From a virus, in the IMG/VR virus record IMGVR_UViG_3300025319_000110, positions 1-22,826 of that record: 22,826 nucleotides of DNA, one strand, 5' to 3'. The notes beneath the pieces are model-generated. The model did not search any database, had not been told where the DNA came from, and saw only the letters and a list, made by a program, of their open reading frames with translations. The translations under genes were made by a program, and so were the position numbers. Positions 5,687-12,381 of this stretch are shown here, one piece after another (position 1 is the first letter of the stretch; each line of letters starts with the position of its first letter).

Positions 5687-8199
5687 TGACGATTGACGCG
5701 GAAGAAGTAAAAAAAAACTGTGATTTAGCCGCTATCGTCGGGCACTATACTCCCCTCGTTAAAAAAGGCCGCGAATACGTCGGCCGCTGCATCGCCCATT
5801 CGCCGGATGAGCACCCCTCCATGTATGTCGTGCCGGATAAGGGTTTTGTCCATTGTTTTAGCTGTGGGTTTTCTTCAGATATTATTGGTTTCATAATGGA
5901 GGTTGAAAGTCTGGATTTCGAGGCGGCATTAACCCGGCTCAATGGTGACAGCCCACAATGGCAACCGGCGATCTCGGTGCCCACAGCGCCGCCCCCGCCG
6001 GAACGCATTACCAGCAAGCCGCCTGCCGCTGCGCCAACGCCCAAAATGGGCATGGAAGGATTTGGCGAACCGATCAAGATTTATCCATTCAAAGACAGCG
6101 AAGGGTCGCTGATTATGTACGAGGCCCGCTATGACGTGTCTGATCCAAACATGAAGGCGCGGCAATGGACGTGGGGGCGGCGCGGCGATAATCCCCCAGC
6201 GTGGGCCTGTGGCATGTACACCAAGCCGCGTCCGCTCTATGGGCTGGATCGGCTCGCACAACGGCCGGACGCACAGGTATTGGTGACGGAAGGCCCGAAA
6301 AAGGCCGATGCCGGTAAAAACCTGTTGCCGTCCTGCGTCTCCATCAGTTGGGCTGGAGGCTGGACGCATTGGGATAAATACGACTGGCTGCCGGTAGCCA
6401 ACCGCAAGCTATTGCTCATGCCGGATGCGGATGATGTTGGCTACGCGGCCATGCAAAAACTCGCTAATCTTTTATCTGATCCGGCGGGCCTCGGTTGTGC
6501 CGTGCGGGTGGTTGATATGAACCGGATGCCGGAAGGATATGACCTCGCCGATTTTGAAAAAGACGGCTGGGACACGGCGCGGCTCATTGAATGGGCAAAA
6601 CCGCGAACATCAGACTATATCCACATCTCCCTGCGAAAAGAACCGCCAAATCAGGCCGTGGCTGAACGGGGTGAGGAATCCCCTCCCATTGGTATGGCTG
6701 AAAAACCGGTCAAGCCAAAACGCCAAAAAAAGCCGCCGTTGACGGTAGTGGGCGGCACTAGCAGCCTCGCCGAGGAACTGGATACAGAAGAGGTGCCACT
6801 CCAATACAGCGAAGATGGGGTCGCGGGTCAGTTCGTGGCGTTGCATCACGATCAATTTCGCGTCTGCCATGAATGGGGCTCCAGTTCCAAACCCATGTGG
6901 CTGGCGTGGGACGGGACACGCTGGAAACGGGACCGCAACCGGGTCACGGCGATGCAACTGGCGAAGGACCTGGCAATGGGCCTCAAATATCAGCCGGGGG
7001 CGGCAGGGTTGTCGCCCGCTGTCAAGGATAGATTTGAAACCATGAAATTCAAAGGCGCTTTTCTGGATTCAGCGAGTTTCGACCGGCACTTGGTCGCATC
7101 AGCGGAGACGTTTGACAATCACCCGCTATTGCTCAATACGCCACAGGGCACCATTGATCTCACTACCGGGCTGATGCGCGGACACCGGCAGGAGGATTAC
7201 CTCACCTATCAGACAACGATTTCCCCAGCACCGGGGCCGACACCCCTATGGGATTCCGTCCTGGCGTTTCCGTCCGGCTGTGATCCGGCGATTGAAGCCT
7301 ACCTGTGGCGAGCGCTGGGCTATGGCGCGTTGACCGGCGACACCCGCGAGGAGGCCCTGTTCTTTTTGCGTGGTAATCCGGGTTCCGGCAAGTCCACGAT
7401 GATCAATGCACTGGCCGATATTATGGGCGATTATGCAGTCAATATCAGCATGGATGCGCTGATCGAGCAAAAACATATGCGCCATCCGCAGGAGATTGCC
7501 AAACTCGAAGGCAAACGCTTCATCCACGCCAATGAAACGCAACAGCACCGGCGCTGGAATGAGGCGCTCATCTGCAAGCTCACGGGCCGCGATGTGATCT
7601 CCGCTCATTTGATGCGCATGAATGACACCGAATATAAGCCCACCGGCAAAATCTGGATACACGGCAATTACACCCCGCATTTAAAGAGCGTCGAAGGTGG
7701 CATTGCGCGGCGGCTGCACCTGATCGAATATCATCAACGGGCATTGCCGGAAGCGGAACAAGACAACACGCTGAAAGACCGGCTGCATCAAGAATATCCG
7801 GCGATACTCCACAAAATGATCCAGGGCTGCATGGACTGGCTGCAAATTGGCCTCAAACGCCCGCCGGAGATTGCCCAGAATGTACAGGAATATATGGAGG
7901 ATGAAGATATGTTGGGCGCCTGGTTTACGGACTGTTGCGATAAATCCAACCAGGCCGAAGCCTCTACCAGAGAAGCGCACAAGAGCCTGAAAGAATGGGC
8001 TGAACATAATGGGGAAAATATCCAATACCTGCCGTCGCCCAAGAGATTTACGCAGACGATGAAACAGCGCGGTTACGCCATCAAGCGCGGTGGCGCAGGT
8101 AATATTTTTATCGGCTTCGCGCTGAAAGACGGGCCCCGGCAAGTGGAGGAGGATTTACCCTTGCCGGAGGTACCGGCTGATTGGCAGGACCGGTTTTAA
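5686..8199 (+). CDS. Phage primase-helicase (CHC2 zinc finger, TOPRIM, SF3 helicase), 837 aa
   Basis: Residues 1-90 form a CHC2 primase zinc finger with Cys35, His38, Cys57 and Cys60. A TOPRIM nuclease-like primase core follows, with Glu202 in VTEGPKK and the DAD pair Asp247/Asp249. A proline-rich linker (about 315-355) joins it to a D5/P4-type region. The superfamily 3 helicase starts with Walker A GNPGSGKST at 563-571, and KIWIHGNYTPHL fits the SF3 sensor motif. The C-terminal 80 residues look like a winged helix. The enzyme would unwind the phage origin and lay primers. It lies last in the early plus-strand operon and ends convergently with the minus-strand operon. Confidence 0.92.
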   Translation: MTIDAEEVKKNCDLAAIVGHYTPLVKKGREYVGRCIAHSPDEHPSMYVVPDKGFVHCFSCGFSSDIIGFIMEVESLDFEAALTRLNGDSPQWQPAISVPTAPPPPERITSKPPAAAPTPKMGMEGFGEPIKIYPFKDSEGSLIMYEARYDVSDPNMKARQWTWGRRGDNPPAWACGMYTKPRPLYGLDRLAQRPDAQVLVTEGPKKADAGKNLLPSCVSISWAGGWTHWDKYDWLPVANRKLLLMPDADDVGYAAMQKLANLLSDPAGLGCAVRVVDMNRMPEGYDLADFEKDGWDTARLIEWAKPRTSDYIHISLRKEPPNQAVAERGEESPPIGMAEKPVKPKRQKKPPLTVVGGTSSLAEELDTEEVPLQYSEDGVAGQFVALHHDQFRVCHEWGSSSKPMWLAWDGTRWKRDRNRVTAMQLAKDLAMGLKYQPGAAGLSPAVKDRFETMKFKGAFLDSASFDRHLVASAETFDNHPLLLNTPQGTIDLTTGLMRGHRQEDYLTYQTTISPAPGPTPLWDSVLAFPSGCDPAIEAYLWRALGYGALTGDTREEALFFLRGNPGSGKSTMINALADIMGDYAVNISMDALIEQKHMRHPQEIAKLEGKRFIHANETQQHRRWNEALICKLTGRDVISAHLMRMNDTEYKPTGKIWIHGNYTPHLKSVEGGIARRLHLIEYHQRALPEAEQDNTLKDRLHQEYPAILHKMIQGCMDWLQIGLKRPPEIAQNVQEYMEDEDMLGAWFTDCCDKSNQAEASTREAHKSLKEWAEHNGENIQYLPSPKRFTQTMKQRGYAIKRGGAGNIFIGFALKDGPRQVEEDLPLPEVPADWQDRF

Positions 8200-8426
8200 T
8201 TCCTGGGAAAATAAGCCCATGTACAAATTATTGACTTTTTGAGCCATCGCTTCACTCTTAGCAATCTGCCATCTGGTAATGATTGCCACAATTCTATTGA
8301 CCCAGGATATTCCTGGAAACCTTGATCATCACATGCCTCAACTATGGCGTTTTGTTTTGAATTACATACAAGTACGGCCTTGATTTCCCGCGGGTTAACC
8401 AGATCATTGAGTGTTAAATTTTGCAT
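8196..8426 (-). CDS. Hypothetical protein, 76 aa
   Basis: GGAGG lies close upstream of the ATG at 8426, supporting a real gene. The protein has KAVLVCNSKQNAIVEACDD and LLRVKRWLKKSIICTWAYF, a basic C-terminal part with aromatic residues. No family is recognised. It is the last gene of the minus-strand small-protein operon, and its end overlaps the end of the primase gene by 4 nt, with no clear terminator between. Confidence 0.65.
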   Translation of the reverse strand: MQNLTLNDLVNPREIKAVLVCNSKQNAIVEACDDQGFQEYPGSIELWQSLPDGRLLRVKRWLKKSIICTWAYFPRN

Positions 8427-8444
8427 CTATCCTCCATACATCGG

Positions 8445-8603
8445 TCAATTGACCGGCACTGCCTTGACACTCGTTACCGAGCGGAAAGACAAACCGGCGT
8501 TGGTGAGTAAATTGGATACAGCCCGGAACGCATCGGTATCCTGTTGTACTACACAATGCACCGGGCCATTGAATAAGCGGTAAGTTATCAAGTATTTTTT
8601 CAT
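8445..8603 (-). CDS. Hypothetical small protein, 52 aa
   Basis: A strong GGAGG sits 7 nt before the ATG at 8603. The protein starts MKKYLITYRLFNGPVHCVV and continues DTDAFRAVSNLLTNAGLSF, which suggests a small beta-alpha-beta fold. The opening resembles in style the product at 9146 (MNTYYITYLSK), so the two may be distant relatives. The function is unknown. Confidence 0.65.
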   Translation of the reverse strand: MKKYLITYRLFNGPVHCVVQQDTDAFRAVSNLLTNAGLSFRSVTSVKAVPVN

Positions 8604-8624
8604 GATCTGCCCTCCACTTTTTGA

Positions 8625-8843
8625 TCAGTTACGCGGTTGCCGCCCGTAACAGGATGCGTACTCCAGTAATTCACCCCGTGAAACAGCTTCAATGAGCATT
8701 GCCTCTTTTACATTGCGCAATGCAAAGGGCAATGCAGATTTGCCAGTAAACGGGTTGGTTAAAAGCGCCCTGTAGTAAGCACACATATATTCAGGTATCC
8801 CGGAATAATCCGGTGCCCATGTATTATCATCCAGGTTAGTCAT
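8625..8843 (-). CDS. Hypothetical protein, 72 aa
   Basis: TAGGAGGATC precedes the ATG at 8843, a near-perfect ribosome site. The sequence MTNLDDNTWAPDYSGIPEYM is acidic and aromatic, followed by a helical part (LRNVKEAMLIEAVSRGELLEY). No family is recognised. It belongs to the minus-strand operon, downstream of a strong intercistronic hairpin. Confidence 0.65.
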   Translation of the reverse strand: MTNLDDNTWAPDYSGIPEYMCAYYRALLTNPFTGKSALPFALRNVKEAMLIEAVSRGELLEYASCYGRQPRN

Positions 8844-8874
8844 TGTCCGATCCTCCTACAGGTTATCGGGTTAA

Positions 8875-8905
8875 GCTCCCCTCACCGTATCAGGGTGAGG
8901 GGAGC
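8875..8905. promoter_or_regulatory. Strong intercistronic 12-bp hairpin
   Basis: GCTCCCCTCACC (8875-8886) and GGTGAGGGGAGC (8894-8905) form a perfect 12-bp stem with a 7-nt loop. No T-run follows on either strand, so it is not a classic intrinsic terminator. It sits between two minus-strand genes, just before the Shine-Dalgarno site of the downstream gene, where it could mark RNA processing, stabilise the distal message, or bind a protein. Confidence 0.7.
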
Positions 8906-8912
8906 GGTGTAT

Positions 8913-9146
8913 TTATGCTGGGGTGATATCGCTGTAAACGCTAAATTGATTTCCGGCCTGTTTGTGCGCTTTAAAAGTCGCGCCGCGAATACCTCTTGTG
9001 GCCGCATCAACCGTTTTTAGTTGCAATCCGTAAAACGGGCTATTCCCAAAAAACATCCGTTCTGAGTATTTTTCTGCTGCCTCTATTGCCGATGAGGCTC
9101 GCACACGTACTTTTTTTGACAAATATGTAATATAATATGTATTCAT
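8913..9146 (-). CDS. Hypothetical protein, 77 aa
   Basis: The protein starts MNTYYITYLSKKVRVRASSA followed by IEAAEKYSERMFF, a short beta strand pair then a helix, as in small single-domain phage proteins. GAGGAGG before the ATG lies inside the 3' end of the upstream XRE-like gene, and start and stop overlap as ATGA. The function is unknown. Confidence 0.7.
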   Translation of the reverse strand: MNTYYITYLSKKVRVRASSAIEAAEKYSERMFFGNSPFYGLQLKTVDAATRGIRGATFKAHKQAGNQFSVYSDITPA

Positions 9147-9340
9147 TTCATCCTCCTCAGGTTATGGTTGCCGCTAGCAGCGGCCTGTAATTTAATCGTT
9201 AACAGCTCCATTAGATTATTTGGCATGTCCCTGCGCCCTTTGCGCCACATGCCGACGGTATAAGCCGACACTGATAGCATGATCGCCACTTGCTCATCCC
9301 TGAGCTGGTGGTCCTGCATGAGTTGCGCGAGGGCGGTCAT
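9143..9340 (-). CDS. XRE/Cro-like helix-turn-helix protein, 65 aa
   Basis: The core LRDEQVAIMLSVSAYTVGMW followed by RKGRRDMPNNLMELLTIKL is a Cro/C1-type helix-turn-helix with the W-R-K-G-R-R-x-M-P turn common in small phage regulators. The ATG at 9340 is preferred to 9355 because it overlaps the stop of the upstream gene as ATGA, although no Shine-Dalgarno is seen. A damaged paralogue lies at 10119-10400. It may regulate this operon or the primase region. Confidence 0.8.
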   Translation of the reverse strand: MTALAQLMQDHQLRDEQVAIMLSVSAYTVGMWRKGRRDMPNNLMELLTIKLQAAASGNHNLRRMK

Positions 9341-9555
9341 TTTAATAAACGGCATATTCTGTATGTGAGTTCACATTTTGAAAAATGCCACCTGAGCAGT
9401 GATTTAATACGGCCTTTTATCGATCTTTGGCTCAGTAGTGCATTATGCAGATTATTTATTATCTGGCTGCGGGCGCTTAAATCGGCTGGTTCCGGGTGCA
9501 TAGCTATCAATTTCAATTGATCATCATACACGCGGAATGGTGATAGTGTGGTCAT
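9337..9555 (-). CDS. Hypothetical protein, 72 aa
   Basis: AGGTGAGG precedes the ATG at 9555. The protein MTTLSPFRVYDDQLKLIAMH ends in a basic helix rich in Arg and Lys (KGRIKSLLRWHFSKC). It is unrecognised. It is coupled to the XRE-like gene by a 4-nt overlap. Nine codons just upstream (MPRYLGEAV) end in an ATGA overlap with this start and could act as a leader peptide, but this is weak. Confidence 0.6.
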   Translation of the reverse strand: MTTLSPFRVYDDQLKLIAMHPEPADLSARSQIINNLHNALLSQRSIKGRIKSLLRWHFSKCELTYRICRLLK

Positions 9556-9621
9556 ACGGCCTCACCTAAATATCTAGGCATGTCAGATATAGCTTCATGG
9601 ATGCCACGATGCTTTCGTCTG

Positions 9622-9768
9622 CTATCTGGCTATCACCCCTACTTTTTGCCGTGCATAACGGCAGTTTTCCCATAATGCGTAAACCGGGATACTCATAGCA
9701 CCATTATATGTATTGCCAGCTTGTTCTAGCAGGCCAATAGCTTCATTCAGGGTCATTGTGCGCTGCAT
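9622..9768 (-). CDS. Hypothetical small protein, 48 aa
   Basis: This 48-residue frame has one of the best ribosome sites in the window (AGGAGGT, 8 nt before the ATG at 9768). It reads MQRTMTLNEAIGLLEQAGN, then PVYALWENCRYARQKVGV, an all-helical small protein. The function is unknown. Its Shine-Dalgarno is fully complementary to the loop of the candidate sRNA at 11402-11473. Confidence 0.65.
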   Translation of the reverse strand: MQRTMTLNEAIGLLEQAGNTYNGAMSIPVYALWENCRYARQKVGVIAR

Positions 9769-9831
9769 GATATTACCTCCTATTTATGGTACATCCCGCA
9801 CTGCACCATATAGATGCAGTGGACGGATGGA

Positions 9832-10005
9832 TCACTTAATGCCGTAGAACTCTTTGAGAGTCAGCAGCAGATACTCGGCGTCATTGATAGCATCTACCGG
9901 ATCGCGCTGTTTGGCGGACTCCAACGCGTCGCGCAACCAAAATGACATTGTGGCTGTATCTGTGCTCTCGTTGTAGCTGGTATGGTCTCCGTATGTGTTT
10001 AGCAT
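9832..10005 (-). CDS. Hypothetical acidic protein, 57 aa
   Basis: GAGGAG precedes the ATG at 10005, which is preferred to longer upstream starts that lack a ribosome site. The protein is acidic and helical, with TATMSFWLRDALESAKQRD followed by PVDAINDAEYLLLTLKEFYG. No family is recognised. The 100 nt upstream are AT-rich and could hold a promoter, though I see no convincing hexamer pair. Confidence 0.65.
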   Translation of the reverse strand: MLNTYGDHTSYNESTDTATMSFWLRDALESAKQRDPVDAINDAEYLLLTLKEFYGIK

Positions 10006-10118
10006 GATCTGATCTCCTCTATTAACTATATCTAATCCTAGCATAGATATGGCGATATGCAAGGCGAAAAGCATTTATTTTAGCAATATATTTTTATCGT
10101 CACGATTAGCAAAATCTA

Positions 10119-10400
10119 TCAAAATCGAAAAAACAGCCTATGCCTGGATATGCCCCGGGTGCGTACGATCGCGCTCGGGCAGTTATGGAGGCCGGTAGCA
10201 GTGGCCTGTGCTGCTTTAAATTCTGCAATCATGTTGTTTATTTGTATATTTTCTATTGTATCAGCGGCCTTAAGTTTTAACTGTAACAATTCTATAAGAC
10301 TGTCAGGCATTTCACGCTTGCCGCGTCTCCAGGCACTTACTGTATAGGCTGAGACTGACAGCAATTTGGCCACATAATCATCACAGATGACGAGAATCAA
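10119..10400 (-). pseudogene. Damaged paralogue of the XRE-like regulator
   Basis: The frame contains YVAKLLSVSAYTVSAWRRGK and REMPDSLIELLQLKLKAA, clearly a duplicate of the regulator at 9143-9340, with DNA similarity persisting into the 3' part. The helix-turn-helix N-terminus is broken: only a TTG start (10400) follows an in-frame stop, and residues resembling the missing helix (LIDSRHL) appear just upstream in another frame. Compared with the intact copy it also has an extra segment (IENIQINNMIAEF). It is either a frameshifted pseudogene or a shortened protein using TTG. Confidence 0.55.
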
Positions 10401-10477
10401 TCAATTGCCTGAATATGTGATTCCCATAAAAGATTTGTTAACGGAAACATAAGTGATTGATAATGCAGGGATTATCG

Positions 10478-10726
10478 TTATGCGGATAAAGTGTCACTAT
10501 CTATCACAGTATCGCGCAATGTTACACACATGTACATACCCTGGCACAATCTAACACGGCGAAATCCATACTTACTGACCATAAGTCTGGAAAACAGGTT
10601 GATGGACAGGTTGGCCTGGTTAATCTCGCAATGGACTAAGCAAGACTGATAGAGATCGCGCACCCTGGTTCTGGCTAAGTCGTTCTGTTGGACGAAAGTT
10701 GATACCCATTCTTTAGGTGTCATCAT
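10478..10726 (-). CDS. Small winged-helix-like protein, 82 aa
   Basis: GAGGA lies 7 nt before the ATG at 10726. The sequence can be aligned by eye with the C-terminal segment of the primase-helicase: W-V-S-T-F versus W-F-T-D-C, R-D-L-Y-Q-S versus R-E-A-H-K-S, and M-V-S-K-Y-G-F versus M-K-Q-R-G-Y. That region in P4/D5-type primases is a winged helix that binds origin DNA. A free-standing copy could modulate initiation, by inference. It is the first gene of the minus-strand operon, next to the repeat region. Confidence 0.6.
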   Translation of the reverse strand: MMTPKEWVSTFVQQNDLARTRVRDLYQSCLVHCEINQANLSINLFSRLMVSKYGFRRVRLCQGMYMCVTLRDTVIDSDTLSA

Positions 10727-10786
10727 GGTAATGTCCTCATATCATTAGATAATATTTAAATATATCACAATGCTACATAATGCACA

Positions 10787-10872
10787 AGTGTAGGATTAGT
10801 GTAAGATTTATAAATCCTACACTACAGATGTCGTACTGTAACTCATTGAATTATAAGGACGAGTGTAGGATT
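10787..10872. repeat. AGTGTAGGATT repeats (two direct, one inverted)
   Basis: AGTGTAGGATT occurs at 10787-10797 and 10862-10872. Its exact reverse complement lies at 10813-10823, so the first two form an 11-bp perfect inverted repeat with a 15-nt spacer. They lie upstream of the minus-strand operon and may be operator or iteron sites. Confidence 0.75.
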
Positions 10873-10885
10873 TTACGACAATAAT

Positions 10886-10987
10886 GATAGATGTATGATT
10901 GTGATAGTTCAAACCATTAACGTGCTGCGCGCGCGCGGGCGCGTGAAAGAGAGGAACTGTTCAAAGTATCACAATCTATCATCTATC
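10886..10987. repeat. 21-bp imperfect inverted repeat around a GC-alternating core
   Basis: The arm at 10886-10906 (GATAGATG, TAT, GATTGTGATA) is the reverse complement of 10967-10987 at 19 of 21 positions. GTTCAAA follows the left arm directly (10907-10913) and precedes the right arm (10960-10966). Between them is a block of alternating G and C (about 10926-10943), far richer in GC than its surroundings. The layout could form a large cruciform or bind a dimeric initiator. Confidence 0.7.
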
Positions 10988-11366
10988 ACTACACTATTCT
11001 ACACCATACACAATCATACATTCGGCCAATTCATTATCCGGACAATCTATCATCATCTATCATTAATATGAGTGTACCAGCTACACTAAGTCCCTGGCCT
11101 AGTGCCCAGCTTGACAAGATGATGCAGTGCAATCAGTAATCAGGCACCACTAGTAAACGGATGTTATTGATTTATATAGATAAATAATCCTATTTAACAT
11201 AATGTTTATTATACGTAGTACGATTCGGCGATAGTGAGTGTTTACTAATCGACCCCATATTTTTTCAGACAGACCCCGGCCCCCCAAAAGTTTATGCGTC
11301 CGCGAAATTATAGGGGCAGGTCTTAATAAATTTTCCACGTTTCAATTCTTTTGTTGCATTGAATCA

Positions 11367-11395
11367 TTGTTTTCTTTATGGGCAGGCGTTATACT
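11367..11395 (+). promoter_or_regulatory. Promoter for candidate sRNA
   Basis: TTGTTT (11367-11372) is followed after 17 nt by TATACT (11390-11395), a good -10. The predicted start near 11402 lies 33 nt before the hairpin of a perfect intrinsic terminator, leaving room only for a short RNA. Confidence 0.45.
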
Positions 11396-11401
11396 TATCT
11401 T

Positions 11402-11473
11402 GTTGCACAATGTCACTCCTACGTTGTAATCTTGCCGCCAGCCAAACCTCCTCTTGTGCTGGCGGTTTTTTTT
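11402..11473 (+). ncRNA. Candidate ~72-nt sRNA with anti-Shine-Dalgarno loops
   Basis: Between a promoter and a terminator is a short non-coding segment. Its first stem ACAATG/CGTTGT presents the loop TCACTCCTA, and the terminator hairpin presents a 15-nt loop containing ACCTCCTC. As RNA, ACCUCCU is complementary to AGGAGGU, the ribosome site of several neighbouring minus-strand genes. A trans-acting role is inferred. The alternative is a simple attenuator or terminator for transcripts entering the late region. Confidence 0.4.
11435..11473 (+). terminator. Perfect rho-independent terminator
   Basis: CCGCCAGC (11435-11442) pairs perfectly with GCTGGCGG (11458-11465), followed by eight T (11466-11473). 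There is no T-run in the minus direction, so it acts on plus-strand transcripts. It lies 65 nt before the first late gene. Confidence 0.9.
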
Positions 11474-11538
11474 GTCCATACTCGGGTAATAGACAAGGCT
11501 GAATCCATCTGCGTCACCCATAGGAGAGACTAGCACTA

Positions 11539-11709
11539 ATGACTAACATAGACATAAAAGAAAGATACAACAAAAGTCCGGCGCTGGATGTATTGGATGA
11601 TATTAAAAATATTAATTTATTTACTAAAGCATACCCTGGCAGGTTCGCCAGAATCGCGGCTGAGTTAGTTAAAACAAGACTTCATTGTCGCGATGCTGGA
11701 AAATTATAA
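11539..11709 (+). CDS. Hypothetical small protein, 56 aa
   Basis: The frame reads MTNIDIKERYNKSPALDVLD followed by a basic helical end (RIAAELVKTRLHCRDAGKL). AGGAGAG lies about 12 nt upstream. It is the first gene of the late operon and overlaps the next gene by 17 nt. No family is recognised. Confidence 0.55.
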   Translation: MTNIDIKERYNKSPALDVLDDIKNINLFTKAYPGRFARIAAELVKTRLHCRDAGKL

Positions 11710-11845
11710 AATTTTTGCCGAATTTGACAAGATAGTGGTCAGCTTAGAGCCGCATCCGGCCGGGCTGATAGTGACGTTTCTGGGCGGCGAAATGATTTTA
11801 ATCCCAAATGCCCTGCTTGAGGCGTGTTCGCAGACCGTGCATTGA
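11693..11845 (+). CDS. Hypothetical small protein, 50 aa
   Basis: The ATG at 11693 opens MLENYKIFAEFDKIVVSLEP followed by HPAGLIVTFLGGEMILIPN, a beta-rich small protein. Its stop overlaps the terminase small subunit start as TGATG. The overlap, together with steady codon use, supports it as real. The function is unknown. Confidence 0.55.
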   Translation: MLENYKIFAEFDKIVVSLEPHPAGLIVTFLGGEMILIPNALLEACSQTVH

Positions 11846-12381
11846 TGGCCGCCACCACGCTCACCCTGCAAGCAGTCCGGCAACGCCGCGAGGAACTGGC
11901 TGAAAAAAATAATTTCCCGGTCATCCCCGATCATCTGGGGCCGCTGCAACGCCTTGAGTTAGTCAAGCAAGACCCGAATTCCATGAATATCATCAGCCAA
12001 CGCGTCATGGACGGGGAATCGTTGAAGCAAATTGCGGAAAGTTGGGGTCTGCCGGTGCGCCCGTTTTGTCAATGGGTGGCGGATGACCCGGAACGCGCCA
12101 TGGAATACGATGCCGCGCTCAAAATACGGGCGGACGAGTATTATCACGAGACGATATTGATTGCCGACGCCTGTGATGACAAGGACGCCGTGCCGGTGGC
12201 GCGGGTGCAAATGGATGCGCGCCATAAATTCGCCGGAAAACTCGATAAAGAGCGGTTTGGCGATGAAAATCAGGGCAAAGGCGCGGGCAATTCCATCATC
12301 ATCAACATTCAAAGCCTCAATCCGCCGCCAGCCTGCGCGCAACCCGTCATTATTCAGGCGGAAACGGAAGAATTGATCTGA
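11845..12381 (+). CDS. terS: Terminase small subunit, 178 aa
   Basis: The product lies directly before the large subunit and overlaps it as TGATG. It has a helix-turn-helix-like segment (IISQRVMDGESLKQIAESWG, about 44-63) followed by a typical small-terminase core with DADDxxAVPVARVQMDAR-like text and KFAGKLDKERFG. Small subunits bind the packaging site and regulate the large subunit. The ATG at 11845 is chosen over an upstream ATG at 11824, because it begins at the stop of the preceding gene. Confidence 0.85.
   Translation: MAATTLTLQAVRQRREELAEKNNFPVIPDHLGPLQRLELVKQDPNSMNIISQRVMDGESLKQIAESWGLPVRPFCQWVADDPERAMEYDAALKIRADEYYHETILIADACDDKDAVPVARVQMDARHKFAGKLDKERFGDENQGKGAGNSIIINIQSLNPPPACAQPVIIQAETEELI

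Larger units (their letters stand above)
10741..11366. other. Gene-free repeat region, candidate replication origin or control region
   Basis: No convincing gene lies here. The stretch is AT-rich with several repeats: AGTGTAGGATT in both orientations, a 21-bp imperfect inverted repeat around a GC-alternating core, CTACACT copies at 10989-10995, AGTGTA/TACACT at 11071-11087 and several CTATCATCTATC-like segments (10977-11062). The density of repeated words beside replication genes suggests binding sites for an initiator or repressor. From about 11090 to 11366 I see only AT-rich sequence with short C-runs and nothing else supportable. Confidence 0.5.

Noticed and set aside
10741-11090. CRISPR array in the repeat region
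   Set aside because: Repeats are short, variably spaced and in both orientations, with no regular repeat-spacer unit and no cas genes.
11150-11338. Minus-strand 62-codon frame in the repeat region
   Set aside because: No ribosome site, odd composition and no family resemblance; most likely chance in AT-rich DNA.
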